The notes beneath the pieces are model-generated. The model searched no databases and was not told where the DNA came from. It was given only the letters and a program-made list of their open reading frames with translations. A DNA stretch of 64,000 bases, from contig CAWKNX010000023.1 in the NCBI GenBank assembly GCA_963851085.1, forward strand, positions 248,001-312,000, read 5' to 3'. Below, in pieces: positions 24,599 through 33,405 of this stretch. Each line of letters begins with the position of its first letter. The first letter of the stretch is position 1. Position numbers and translations under genes: made by a program. The DNA comes from DATFVJ01 sp963851085. Lineage in GTDB: Bacteria > Actinomycetota > Actinomycetes > Streptosporangiales > Streptosporangiaceae.

Positions 24599-24782
24599 GT
24601 GACGGTGCACGTCGGTGACGAGCGGGTCGGGGTGCTGAACGCCGCCGACAGCGGAGAGTTCGTGCCGGTCGTCGCGTTCGCCGGACCGCGGCGAAATCGC
24701 GATCATGAACGGGACGATACGCGAGGACGCGGACGGCTCGTCGCACCTGACAGTCGGCTTCCCCGAGACCTTGCCTTCATGA
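24599..24782 (+). pseudogene. Remnant of an unidentified gene, frame broken
   Basis: Frame one reads VTVHVGDERVGVLNAADSGE and continues to about 24685, where it turns poor. The next frame then reads EIAIMNGTIREDADGSSHLT and ends at a TGA inside the following hairpin. Joining the two with a one-base skip gives one plausible small domain of beta strands. I do not recognise the family, and the upstream part is missing. A remnant is more likely than a working gene. Confidence 0.4.
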
Positions 24783-24830
24783 TCGCGGTAACTTTTCCGC
24801 GCATATCGCGGAAAAGTTACCGCGATCATG
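24778..24830. repeat. Perfect 24-bp inverted repeat (REP-like hairpin)
   Basis: Arms CATGATCGCGGTAACTTTTC plus CGCG (24778-24801) and its exact complement (24807-24830) flank a CATAT loop. The outer 12 bp, CATGATCGCGGT, recur in the hairpin at 25001-25052. It could work as a terminator-like or protein-bound repeat or a small non-autonomous element. A lone copy of the arm end, CGCGATCATGAAC, also occurs near 24702. Confidence 0.85.
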
Positions 24831-25000
24831 GAATGGAGGTCTTGGGAGGCCCCGGGCCTTGCCGCGGGGCGCGGCGGGTGCCTCGGCGGCCGAGGCCTGT
24901 GGTCACACTAGCCACACTGGCCACACGAGCCACACTAGCTGCGCCAACCGCGCCATCGGCGCGTTCTCGCGGCGGGCGGGTGCCTGGCGCTTGGGCGGGC

Positions 25001-25052
25001 CATGATCGCGGTGGAATTAGGTCGTATTTGCAGAGAATCCACCGCGATCATG
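25001..25052. repeat. 15-bp inverted repeat sharing the CATGATCGCGGT tip
   Basis: Arms CATGATCGCGGTGGA (25001-25015) and TCCACCGCGATCATG (25038-25052) are perfect complements with a 22-bp loop. The outer 12 bp equal those of the hairpin 170 bp away, but stem interior and loop differ. That is what is expected of a dispersed palindromic family with conserved ends. In-frame start codons of the next gene that fall inside this hairpin are unlikely to be used. Confidence 0.85.
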
Positions 25053-25133
25053 AACTGGCGGGCGCCGAGCGGTCGGCAGGGGAGTGCCACGCCTCGTCCG
25101 TGCCGTGCGGAGCCGCACGGGGGTAGCGGTAGC

Positions 25134-26375
25134 GTGGCCGGTGTGCCGTCCCTCGCCCCGCTGCCGGTTGCCCCGCTGCCGGTTGCTGGGCTGCCGGTTG
25201 CTGGGCTGCACGCCGCTGCGCTGCCAGCCGCCGTGCCGCCAGCCGCCGTGCCGCCAGCCGCCGCGCTGCCAGCCGCCGCGCCGCTGCTGTCCGCCGGGTA
25301 TCACGGCCCGCCAGAGCTCACCTTCGCCAGGGCGTTCACGTCGTGGACGCTCGACGTCCCCGTACTGATCGTCGTGTTGCTTGCGGCGGGCTGCTACCTG
25401 GCCGCGACGCGCCGCGTGCGGAAGGCCCGGCCGTGGCCGGTGAGCAGGATCTTCCTCGCCGGAATCGGCCTCGGCGTGCTGGTCATCGCGACGATGTCAT
25501 GGCTCGGCGTGTACCAGGACATCCTGTTCTGGGTCCGGGCCGTCCAGACGATCCTGCTGCTGTTGCTCGTGCCACTTTTCCTCGCACTCGGGCGCCCGCT
25601 CACGCTCGCCATCGCGGCGCTGCCCGAGCCACTGGGCAGGCGCGCCGAGGCGGCGATCCGAGGAAAGCCCGCCCGCGTCCTGACGTTCCCGCTGATCACC
25701 GCGGTGATCCTGATCGCCACCCCATTCGTGCTGTACTTCACCGGCTGGTACGCGGCCGCGTTCCACAGTGATCTGGTGCGCGAACTCACCTACCTGGCCC
25801 TGATAGCGCCGGGCTTCCTTTTCTTCTGGACGCTGCTGCGGGTGGACCCGGTGCCGAAGGAGTACCCGTATCTGGCGTCGCTGTGGATCACCGGAGCCGA
25901 AGTGGTGTTCGATGCCTTTCTCGGCATTGCCGTGATCGCGGACCAGCACCTCATCGCGGGGCCGCACTACACCGCGCTGGCCCGGCCCTGGGGCCCGAAC
26001 CTGCGCACCGATCAGGTTCTCGGTGGCGGGGCGCTGTGGATCCTGGGTGACCTCGTCGGCCTGCCGTTTCTTGCCGCCATGCTGATTCAGATGATCAGAG
26101 AGGATGAGGAAGAAGCGGCCCAGATCGACGCCGAACTCGACGCGCGGGACGCCGCCGCGGCAGCGCGGGACGCCGCCACAGCGCGGGACGCCGCCAAAGC
26201 GCGGGACGCCGCCGCGGCGGGCCGCGGCGCGCGTGAAGGGCAGCCTGCCGACGTGGAGCCCGAGCAGGTCGCCCCGCCCGATGGCGGCGCGGGAGACCGG
26301 CCATGGTGGGAAAGCGATCCCCGGTTCGTCGGAAGATTCCGCGCCACTGGCCCACCGACAGGGCACGATTCATGA
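25134..26375 (+). CDS. Cytochrome c oxidase assembly protein (Caa3_CtaG family)
   Basis: 413 aa. After a low-complexity N-terminus of Leu-Pro-Ala repeats come about seven membrane helices, for example LIVVLLAAGCYLAATRRV, ILLLLLVPLFLALGRPL and LWILGDLVGLPFLAAMLI. FLFFWTLLRVDP and ADQHLIAGPHY carry conserved polar residues. CtaG-family proteins help insert copper into oxidase. The C-terminus is hydrophilic with RDAAxAA-type repeats. The GTG start at 25134 is chosen because GGGGG lies 10 bp upstream and earlier starts lie in or near a hairpin; this is uncertain. It lies 1.8 kb upstream of ctaC. Confidence 0.85.
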   Translation: MAGVPSLAPLPVAPLPVAGLPVAGLHAAALPAAVPPAAVPPAAALPAAAPLLSAGYHGPPELTFARAFTSWTLDVPVLIVVLLAAGCYLAATRRVRKARPWPVSRIFLAGIGLGVLVIATMSWLGVYQDILFWVRAVQTILLLLLVPLFLALGRPLTLAIAALPEPLGRRAEAAIRGKPARVLTFPLITAVILIATPFVLYFTGWYAAAFHSDLVRELTYLALIAPGFLFFWTLLRVDPVPKEYPYLASLWITGAEVVFDAFLGIAVIADQHLIAGPHYTALARPWGPNLRTDQVLGGGALWILGDLVGLPFLAAMLIQMIREDEEEAAQIDAELDARDAAAAARDAATARDAAKARDAAAAGRGAREGQPADVEPEQVAPPDGGAGDRPWWESDPRFVGRFRATGPPTGHDS

Positions 26376-26434
26376 TCTCCAACGGTAGGCGAGATTGATC
26401 GTTGGCCCGCGCCGACGAGGCAGCGTGCGTCGCC

Positions 26435-26519
26435 ACCGGCGGCGGTGGGTGGAGTGCGCCGCGACCGGCGGCGGTGGGTGGAGTGCGCCGCGACCGGCGG
26501 CGGTGGGTGGAGTGCGCCG
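26435..26519. repeat. 29-bp tandem repeat, three copies
   Basis: The unit ACCGGCGGCGGTGGGTGGAG plus TGCGCCGCG starts at 26435, 26464 and 26493. It fills the gap between the converging ctaG-like gene and tusA-like gene and ends at the tusA stop. It may act as a barrier between convergent transcripts, but no clear terminator stem is present. Confidence 0.85.
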
Positions 26520-26777
26520 TCAGTAGCAGCGGCGGATCACGAACGCCCAGCCACGCGGCAATGCCTGCTCCACGACGAACTCGTGTGATTTCAGCCCGCA
26601 CCATGCGGGCACGTCGGTCCGGGCCGCGGGATCGTCCGCGAGCACCGCGATCAGCGCGCCGAGGGGCACGTCCCTGATCTGCTCCGCCAGCATGATGATC
26701 GGGATCGGGCATTTGCGTCCGAGTGCGTCGATGGTAAGGGCCGGAGCGGACGGCGCCGGCTGTCGCGGCACGCTCAT
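26520..26777 (-). CDS. TusA-family sulfur carrier
   Basis: 85 aa. It contains the TusA motif CPxP in GRKCPIPIIML, with the sulfur-accepting Cys23. A second Cys lies in VPAWCGLKSHEF. TusA proteins accept persulfide sulfur from a cysteine desulfurase and pass it on for tRNA thiolation or other uses. The start overlaps the stop of the cysteine desulfurase gene (ATGA), strong evidence for a donor-acceptor pair. Confidence 0.92.
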   Translation of the reverse strand: MSVPRQPAPSAPALTIDALGRKCPIPIIMLAEQIRDVPLGALIAVLADDPAARTDVPAWCGLKSHEFVVEQALPRGWAFVIRRCY

Positions 26778-27994
26778 GCGCTCACCGCCGGATCGGCGGT
26801 GCCGCGCAGGCCCGCGACGATGCCCGGAAGCACGGTGAGGAACCGCTCGATCGTGTCCTCGGTGGTGGCACGGGGTAGCGATACCCGGACGTTGCCGTGC
26901 GTAACCACGCCCATTGCCTCGAGAACATGGCTTGGCCGCAGGGAATCGGCCGTGCACGCACTTCCTGACGACACACCGAATCCGGCCCGGTCGAGTTCCG
27001 TCACCAGCGCCTCACCGTTTACGTAGAGACATGAGAAGGTAACAATATGTGGCAGTCTCTGGACAGGGTCACCGTACACCACGGTATCCGGAACGACATC
27101 AGGAATGCGGGCACGGATCCGGCCGGTGAGAGCGCGAAGCGCGGTTTCCCGCGTCAGGCGTTCGGTATCCATGGCCTCGAGGCCGGCAGCCGCGGCGAGG
27201 GCGGCGGGCACGTTCGGGTATCCGGGCACCCTGCGCCCCTCCCGGTCGTCCTCGGGTAGCGGGCTCCGCCACCTCGTGCCTTTGCGCACGGCAAGAACGC
27301 CGATGCCGGCCGGGCCGCCCCACTTGTGCGCGCTCGCGGTGAGCAGCGACCAGGCGCCGGGGATGGGCATCCGGCCCGCTGACGCCGCCGCGTCGACGAG
27401 CAACGGTATGGATACCGAACGGCATGCGCTGGCAACCTCGTGGACCGGATGGACCGTGCCTACCTCGGGGTTGGCGGACTGGAGGCAGGCGAGCACTGTG
27501 CCGCCTGGCCGCGCGTCCTGCGCTCGCGCCGGAGCCGAGGCATTTCCTCGTGCCGCAGACGCGGCACGCATCAGCGCGGCGGCGAACTCGGCCGGGTCAA
27601 CGCGGCCCTGCTGGTCGACCCCGACGATCGTGGCCTCGGCGCCCGCACGCTCGCAGTGGCTGACGGCGTTCAGCACGCTCGAGTGCTCGACCGCGCTGGC
27701 CACTATGTGCACGCCCGGCCCCCCGGAGCGGGGTGAACGCCGCCGCGCTGCCACAGTGCCGAGTACGGCCAGAGCCGCTGCCTGCGTCCCAGAACTGGTG
27801 AAGGAAAGCTCGTCCGCGCGGCAGCCGAGCACCGCCGCCACCCGCTGCCTGGCCTGGTCGAGCAGCAGTCGTGCTCGCCGCCCGTCGCCGTGCAGCCTGG
27901 CGGGATCGGCCCAGCCGTCGTCGAGCGCGGTCAGCAGGGCAGCCCGCGCTGCCGGATGGAGCGGCTCGCTCGATGCGGCGTCCAGATAGGCCAC
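26774..27994 (-). CDS. Cysteine desulfurase (NifS/IscS class V aminotransferase)
   Basis: 406 aa PLP enzyme removing sulfur from cysteine. It starts MAYLDAASSEPLHPAARAAL. The PLP lysine is K224 in TASAHKWGGPAG, and the persulfide Cys is C347 in GVSSGSACTADS. The short active-site loop suggests group II-like chemistry. The GTG at 27994 fits the family N-terminus; the frame extends upstream without similarity. It is coupled to the TusA-like gene. Confidence 0.93.
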   Translation of the reverse strand: MAYLDAASSEPLHPAARAALLTALDDGWADPARLHGDGRRARLLLDQARQRVAAVLGCRADELSFTSSGTQAAALAVLGTVAARRRSPRSGGPGVHIVASAVEHSSVLNAVSHCERAGAEATIVGVDQQGRVDPAEFAAALMRAASAARGNASAPARAQDARPGGTVLACLQSANPEVGTVHPVHEVASACRSVSIPLLVDAAASAGRMPIPGAWSLLTASAHKWGGPAGIGVLAVRKGTRWRSPLPEDDREGRRVPGYPNVPAALAAAAGLEAMDTERLTRETALRALTGRIRARIPDVVPDTVVYGDPVQRLPHIVTFSCLYVNGEALVTELDRAGFGVSSGSACTADSLRPSHVLEAMGVVTHGNVRVSLPRATTEDTIERFLTVLPGIVAGLRGTADPAVSA

Positions 27995-28169
27995 AAAGAT
28001 GACACTAGCCGGGCCGGGGCACCAGGTGGCTGGGGAGGCGGGTGGCGTAGCGTGAAGGCACCGCCGCGGCGGGACCGCCCGGCGTCGAGCGGTATCGCGG
28101 GCTCGCGGATCGCCTGATAACTGGGACCCGCCGAAGCTGCCACGCGGCGGCCCGGTACTGTTTCGCATT

Positions 28170-29024
28170 GTGAGTCCGACCCATCTGCCCCTACGCCGGA
28201 GGCGCCCGATGGCATCGCGCAGGGCGGCTCAGCCCTCGAGGCGCGTGGTGGCGGCCCCGAAGACACGGCGCCGGCGGGCAGCGCGAGCCGCCATCCTCGC
28301 CGTGCTGCTCACCAGCCTGGCCGGCTGCACCTCGAACGCGTTCACCCGCCTCGGCATGCCGAAGCCGATCACGACGCAGGGCAAGGTGACCCTGACCCTG
28401 TGGCAAGGCTCCTGGGTGACGGCATTCGCGGTCGGGGCCGTCGTCTGGGGCCTGATCATCTGGACTGTTATCGCCTTCCGCAAGCGCTCCGACGAACTGC
28501 CACCGCAGGTGCGCTACAACCTGCCGATCGAGGTCCTCTACACGGTCGTGCCGTTCATCATGATCGCGGTGCTCTTCTACTACACCGCGCGTGATGAGAA
28601 CAACATCGACGCACTCTCGGCGCACCCGAATGTGGTGGTGAACGTCACCGGGTTCCAGTGGAGCTGGGAGTTCCAGTACCCGGATCTCGCGAACGTGCAG
28701 ATCATCGGGACACCGAGCAAGGACCCGACCCTTGTCCTGCCGGTCGGGGAGACGGTGCGCTTCAACCTGACCTCGCCCGATGTGATCCATTCGTTCTGGG
28801 TGCCGGCCTTCCTGTTCAAGCGGGACGTCGTCCCCGGTCACCCGAACCACTTCCAGGTCACCACGACGGCGACGGGAACGTTCCGCGGCGAGTGCTCGGA
28901 ACTGTGCGGCATGTACCACAGTGAGATGCTCTTCACGGTGAAGGTCGTCAGCCAGCAGGAGTTCCAGCAATTCATCGCCGCTCAGCAGGCAGCTCAGCAG
29001 ACAGCAGCCGGGAGTGTCCAGTGA
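28170..29024 (+). CDS. ctaC: Cytochrome c oxidase subunit II
   Basis: 284 aa lipoprotein-type subunit II of the aa3 oxidase. An Arg-rich N-terminus leads to a lipobox LTSLAGC (Cys53). Two membrane helices follow (about 75-97 and 112-132), then the cupredoxin domain with FQWSWEF and the CuA site ECSELCGMYHSEM. It receives electrons from the cytochrome cc of the bcc complex. The start is GTG; an ATG 39 bp later is possible. The stop overlaps the ctaD start (GTGA). Confidence 0.96.
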   Translation: MSPTHLPLRRRRPMASRRAAQPSRRVVAAPKTRRRRAARAAILAVLLTSLAGCTSNAFTRLGMPKPITTQGKVTLTLWQGSWVTAFAVGAVVWGLIIWTVIAFRKRSDELPPQVRYNLPIEVLYTVVPFIMIAVLFYYTARDENNIDALSAHPNVVVNVTGFQWSWEFQYPDLANVQIIGTPSKDPTLVLPVGETVRFNLTSPDVIHSFWVPAFLFKRDVVPGHPNHFQVTTTATGTFRGECSELCGMYHSEMLFTVKVVSQQEFQQFIAAQQAAQQTAAGSVQ

Positions 29025-30712
29025 CTACCATCCAGCAGCCGGTGCCGGAAACCGGGGCGCAGGCGCCTCCCGCGCGCAAGGGCTCGATCATCGCCGCCTG
29101 GGCGTCCTCGACCGACCACAAGGTGATCGGTCACCTGTACCTCATCACGTCGTTCGCGTTCTTCCTGATCGCCGGCATCATGGCGATGATCATGCGGGCC
29201 CAGCTCATGCAGCCGGGTCAGCACCTGGTGTCGGACCAGCAGTACAACGAGCTGTTCACCATGCACGGCACGATCATGCTGCTGCTGTTCGCCACGCCGC
29301 TGTTCGTCGGGTTCGCAAACGAACTCGTGCCGCTCCAGATCGGGTCACCTGACGTCGCGTTCCCCCGGCTCAACCTGTTCAGCTACTACCTGTTCCTGTT
29401 CGGCGGGCTGATACTGCTCTTCAGCTTCCTCGCCCCGGGCGGGGCGGCAGCGTTCGGCTGGTACGCCTATTCTCCGCTGACCAGCGCGGTGTATTCACCG
29501 GGCATCGGCGGCGACATGTGGATCATGGGCCTCACCCTGGCTGGGTTCGGCACGATCCTCGGCGGGGTCAACTTCATCACCACGATCTTCTGCATGCGCG
29601 CGCCCGGCATGACCATGTTCCGGATGCCCATTTTCACCTGGAACATCCTGCTCACCAGCATCCTCGTGCTGATGGCGTTCCCTGTGCTCGCCGCGGCGCT
29701 GCTGGTGCTCGAGATCGACCGTAAGCTCGGCGCGCAAGTGTTCGACTCGGCCAATGGCGGCGCGATCCTCTGGCAGCACCTGTTCTGGTTCTTCGGGCAT
29801 CCCGAGGTCTATATCGTGGCGCTGCCCTTCTTCGGCATCATCACCGAAGTGCTGCCCGTGTTCAGCCGCAAGCCGCTGTTCGGCTACAAGAGCCTGGTCG
29901 GCGCCACGATCGCGATCGCGGGTCTGTCGATGACGGTGTGGGCGCACCACATGTTCACCACCGGCGCGGTGCTGCTGCCCTTCTTCTCGTTCATGACCTT
30001 CCTGATCGCGGTGCCGACCGGGGTGAAGTTCTTCAACTGGGTTGGCACGATATGGCGCGGCCAGCTGACATTCGAGACTTCGATGCTGTTCGCGCTCGGG
30101 TTCCTCGTAACGTTCCTTTTCGGCGGGCTCACGGGTGTCATCCTCGCCTCGCCGCCGCTCGACTTCGCCGTCAGTGACTCCTACTTCGTGGTGGCGCACT
30201 TCCACTACGTGCTGTTCGGCACCGTCGTGTTCGCCATGTTCTCCGGCTTCTACTTCTGGTGGCCGAAGATGACGGGCAAGATGCTCAACGAGACGCTCGG
30301 GAAGTGGCATTTCTGGACCCTGTTCATCGGGTTCCACGTCACCTTCCTCGTACAGCACTGGCTCGGCGTGGAGGGGATGCCGCGGCGCTACGCCACCTAC
30401 CCGGCGGATGCGGGATTCACCACTCTGAACGAGATTTCCTCGATCGGCTCGTTCGTTCTCGGCGCGTCCACGCTGTTCTTCCTGTGGAACGTGTACATCA
30501 CCTCGCGGCACGGCGAGAAGGTGACCGTGGACGACCCGTGGGGTTTCAGCAACTCCCTGGAGTGGGCCACGAGTTGCCCGCCGCCGCGGCACAACTTCAC
30601 CCAGATTCCGCGGATCCGCTCCGAGCGGCCCGCGTTCGATCTGCATCACCCGCACGTTCGTGCTGGTCGTCCCATGCAGCCCGCCGGTCAGGCCCATCAG
30701 GCGCTCGAGTAA
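29021..30712 (+). CDS. ctaD: Cytochrome c oxidase subunit I
   Basis: 563 aa catalytic subunit with 12 membrane helices. Key sites: low-spin heme His in TMHGTIMLLLF, CuB/heme a3 region WFFGHPEVYIVALPFFGI with the His-Tyr pair, VWAHHMFTTG (CuB His-His), and VVAHFHYVLFG (heme ligands). It reduces oxygen to water and pumps protons. The GTG start overlaps the ctaC stop. The C-terminus is hydrophilic, as in actinobacterial CtaD. Confidence 0.97.
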   Translation: MTTIQQPVPETGAQAPPARKGSIIAAWASSTDHKVIGHLYLITSFAFFLIAGIMAMIMRAQLMQPGQHLVSDQQYNELFTMHGTIMLLLFATPLFVGFANELVPLQIGSPDVAFPRLNLFSYYLFLFGGLILLFSFLAPGGAAAFGWYAYSPLTSAVYSPGIGGDMWIMGLTLAGFGTILGGVNFITTIFCMRAPGMTMFRMPIFTWNILLTSILVLMAFPVLAAALLVLEIDRKLGAQVFDSANGGAILWQHLFWFFGHPEVYIVALPFFGIITEVLPVFSRKPLFGYKSLVGATIAIAGLSMTVWAHHMFTTGAVLLPFFSFMTFLIAVPTGVKFFNWVGTIWRGQLTFETSMLFALGFLVTFLFGGLTGVILASPPLDFAVSDSYFVVAHFHYVLFGTVVFAMFSGFYFWWPKMTGKMLNETLGKWHFWTLFIGFHVTFLVQHWLGVEGMPRRYATYPADAGFTTLNEISSIGSFVLGASTLFFLWNVYITSRHGEKVTVDDPWGFSNSLEWATSCPPPRHNFTQIPRIRSERPAFDLHHPHVRAGRPMQPAGQAHQALE

Positions 30713-30759
30713 CCGATGATGAGCCTTTTCGTAGCGCCCGTCCTCTTGCGAGGTAGCCG

Positions 30760-31158
30760 ATGAAGGTCGAAGGTATTCTTTTCCTCGGGTGTGCGGCGTT
30801 CTTCGCCGTGGTGGATGCTGTCTACTGGTTCACGTCCTACGACCCCACCGGGACGACTGCCCTCGGTATCTCCGTGGGTCTGGCCTTCCTCACCGGCTTC
30901 TACGTGCTGTTCACCGGCCGTCGGCTGCCGCGCCGCAGGCCCGAGGACAATCCAGAAGCCGACATCAGCGAGGGCGCGGGTCAGATCGGATTCTTCAGTC
31001 CGCACAGCTGGTGGCCGCTGTTCACGGGTCTGTCCGCGGCGCTGGCCGCGTTTGGCTTCGCGGTCGGCTGGTGGCTCTTCCTGATCGGGATGCTGTTCGT
31101 GCTGCTGTCCGCGATCGGGTTCGTCTTCGAGTACTACCGCGGCGTCTACGCGCACTGA
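30760..31158 (+). CDS. ctaF: Cytochrome c oxidase subunit IV (actinobacterial type)
   Basis: 132 aa with four membrane helices, starting MKVEGILFLGCAAFFAVVDA, with the typical loop GRRLPRRRPEDNPEADISEG and FFSPHSWWPLF. It is a structural subunit of the actinobacterial aa3 oxidase. It lies 47 bp after ctaD in the ctaC-ctaD-ctaF operon. Confidence 0.94.
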   Translation: MKVEGILFLGCAAFFAVVDAVYWFTSYDPTGTTALGISVGLAFLTGFYVLFTGRRLPRRRPEDNPEADISEGAGQIGFFSPHSWWPLFTGLSAALAAFGFAVGWWLFLIGMLFVLLSAIGFVFEYYRGVYAH

Positions 31159-31339
31159 TCGCGGTCAGGCGCGGACACTCCGATCCAGCGCCGGGCCCGT
31201 CCAATCCATTACCCTCCGCGCTAAGATCGCTGCGCATCGTTGAAGTTCCCGGCTCACCTGGCGTGCTTCGTCCTTACTAAGCGTTATCTCTCCGCTACTG
31301 CGGGAATGACTGTGACGTGCCGCCTGGGGGAGGTCGAGC

Positions 31340-32719
31340 ATGCGGGGGAGTGTCACCACAATGGCGAAGCGGCGTGGGCGCCGTACGGTCTGGCTGGCTC
31401 CGGCAGCCGTGCTGGCTGCCGCATCGATCACGGTTACGGCTTGTCAGGGTGGCAGGCCCGCCGTGCACAGGTCTGAGCAGGTCACGAAGGTCACGATCAG
31501 CCCAGGTCAGGGCGCGGTCGACGACAGGCCCGATCTGGGTGTCGCGGTCAGCGCATCTGGTGGCCGCCTGACCGACGTGACCGTCAAGGACGCGCGGGGC
31601 GACGAGGTCGCCGGTTATCTCGGCTCAGGCGGCATGACCTGGCACAGCACTTGGGCGCTCGCCTCGCCGCAAACCTACGCGGTGACCGCCACGGCGATCG
31701 GCCGGCACGGCCGCATGGCCACGCGGTACGCGACATTCAGTACGTCGGCGCCCGCGCGGACCTTCGCTGCTTCGGTCGACATGTCTCCTGGTGAGACGGT
31801 GGGCGTCGGCATGCCCATCATGGTGACCTTCAGCCGGCCAATTCACGACGAGGCCCAGGTGGAGCGGTCCCTCGAGATCCGCAGCACCAAGCCGGTGGTG
31901 GGGGCGTGGTACTGGCTGGACGACAAGACCGTGTGGTTCCGGCCGAGGAGGTACTGGCCGGCTTACGACAGGGTGCGGTTCACCGCTCATCTGGCCGGCG
32001 TACGCGGCGCGAGTGGTGTGTATGGGGCTGCCGATCTGTCGCGGCAGTTCACGATCGGCAAATCGCTCGTGACCGTTGCGAGCGCGCGCAGCCACCGGAT
32101 GAAGGTGTGGGTCAACGGCAGGCTGCGGTTCGACTGGCCCATCAGCACCGGTCAGCCCGGCGACGACACACCAGATGGTGAATACCTGACAATTGAGAAG
32201 GGCAACCCGGTAGACATGGATTCGTGCAGCTTCGGTGTCTGCCAGGGGGATCCCGGCTACTACAACGTGCTCGTCTATGACTCGGTCCGGTTCACCTGGA
32301 GCGGGGACTATATCCACAGCGCACCGTGGTCGGTTGGCGAGCAGGGCTACGCGAACGTCAGCCACGGCTGCGTGAACCTGGCGCCGGACAATGCGGCCTG
32401 GTACTACGACAATGCCGGCCGCGGCGAGCCTGTCACCATCGTCGGCAGCCCGGTGCAGGGGACGCCGGGCGACGGATGGACGATCTGGTTCCTGTCGTGG
32501 AAGAAGCTGGTCAGGGGGAGCGCGCTCAAGCAGGCCGTGGTGGCCGGACCGGACGGCAGCTACTTTGCCGCGCCTGCCGCGCCGCATGCTCCGGCCGCAG
32601 GCTCCGCCCAAGGCGGCGTGTCCGCGGGCACGCCATCCCCAGCCGCGGCTACGCCCTCCGCAGCCGCGACCGCTCCGCCGGCGGTCGCGCCCTCCGGCCG
32701 TGGCGGCACCCGTCGGTGA
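31340..32719 (+). CDS. L,D-transpeptidase (YkuD) with Ig-like domains, lipoprotein
   Basis: 459 aa. The N-terminus carries a twin-Arg-rich signal and a lipobox-like VTACQG (Cys35). Two Ig-like beta domains precede the YkuD catalytic domain, whose active site is HSAPWS...SHGCVNL with H342 and C344. It forms 3-3 cross-links between meso-diaminopimelate residues in peptidoglycan, outside the membrane. A Trp-rich C-terminal extension (GWTIWFLSWKKL) and a Pro/Ala-rich tail follow, as in mycobacterial LdtMt2-type proteins. It converges on the response regulator gene with only 5 bp between stops. Confidence 0.94.
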   Translation: MRGSVTTMAKRRGRRTVWLAPAAVLAAASITVTACQGGRPAVHRSEQVTKVTISPGQGAVDDRPDLGVAVSASGGRLTDVTVKDARGDEVAGYLGSGGMTWHSTWALASPQTYAVTATAIGRHGRMATRYATFSTSAPARTFAASVDMSPGETVGVGMPIMVTFSRPIHDEAQVERSLEIRSTKPVVGAWYWLDDKTVWFRPRRYWPAYDRVRFTAHLAGVRGASGVYGAADLSRQFTIGKSLVTVASARSHRMKVWVNGRLRFDWPISTGQPGDDTPDGEYLTIEKGNPVDMDSCSFGVCQGDPGYYNVLVYDSVRFTWSGDYIHSAPWSVGEQGYANVSHGCVNLAPDNAAWYYDNAGRGEPVTIVGSPVQGTPGDGWTIWFLSWKKLVRGSALKQAVVAGPDGSYFAAPAAPHAPAAGSAQGGVSAGTPSPAAATPSAAATAPPAVAPSGRGGTRR

Positions 32720-32724
32720 GAGGC

Positions 32725-33405
32725 TCAGGTGACCGCGACGATACCTGTCTGATAGGCGAAGATCACGAGCTGAATACGGTCGCGGGCACCGAGCTTGGTC
32801 AGCAGATGTGCCAGGTGCGTCTTCGTGGTCGCCAGGCTGATGCTCAGCGCACGTGCGATCTCGGTATTGGACAGACCGCGGGCAACGAGGGCGAGCACCT
32901 CGCGTTCCCTCGCGGTGAGCACGTTCAGCGCCATGTTGTCCCGTTTGCGGGCCGCTGCGGCTGTGCTGGCCGCGTTATGGCGCGCGAATTCCTCGATCAG
33001 GCGCCGCGTAACGCTCGGCGCGAGCAGGGCGTCACCTGCGGCGACGACACGGATAGCGGTGAGCAGATCTTCCGGCAGGGCACTCTTGAGCAAAAAGCCG
33101 CTTGCTCCGGCCCGCAGCGCCGCATACACGTAGTCGTCCAGGTCGAATGTCGTGAGAATAAGGACGCGGACGCCGCTGGTCTCGGCGGAGCCCGTGATCC
33201 TGCGGGTCGCCTCGATCCCGTCGAGCACGGGCATCCGGATGTCCATCAGGACGACGTCAGGGTGGGTGCTCCGCGCGGCGCGGACCGCTTCCGCGCCGTC
33301 CGCGGCCTCGCCGGCCACGGCGAAGCCGGCGGTCGCGGCGATGATCCCGCACAAACCGGCCCGGACAAGTGCCTGGTCGTCGGCCACGACCACGCGAAGC
33401 GTCAC
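32725..33405 (-). CDS. NarL/FixJ-type response regulator
   Basis: 226 aa. The receiver domain has the acidic pair DD (9-10), phospho-Asp D55 in VVLMDIRMPV, Thr in LILTTFD and Lys in GFLLKSA. The C-terminal LuxR-type helix-turn-helix has LTAREREVLALVARGLSNTEIA. It is the partner of the histidine kinase gene it overlaps by 4 bp. Targets are unknown; the adjacent L,D-transpeptidase is transcribed towards it. Confidence 0.95.
   Translation of the reverse strand: MTLRVVVADDQALVRAGLCGIIAATAGFAVAGEAADGAEAVRAARSTHPDVVLMDIRMPVLDGIEATRRITGSAETSGVRVLILTTFDLDDYVYAALRAGASGFLLKSALPEDLLTAIRVVAAGDALLAPSVTRRLIEEFARHNAASTAAAARKRDNMALNVLTAREREVLALVARGLSNTEIARALSISLATTKTHLAHLLTKLGARDRIQLVIFAYQTGIVAVT

Noticed and set aside
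24330..25126. Plus-strand frames across the 86-bp repeats
   Set aside because: The period is not a multiple of three, so the repeats change frame and the peptides are composition artefacts.
25002..25133. Upstream N-terminal extension of the CtaG-like protein
   Set aside because: Its start codons fall in or next to a perfect hairpin, with no ribosome site and no family similarity.
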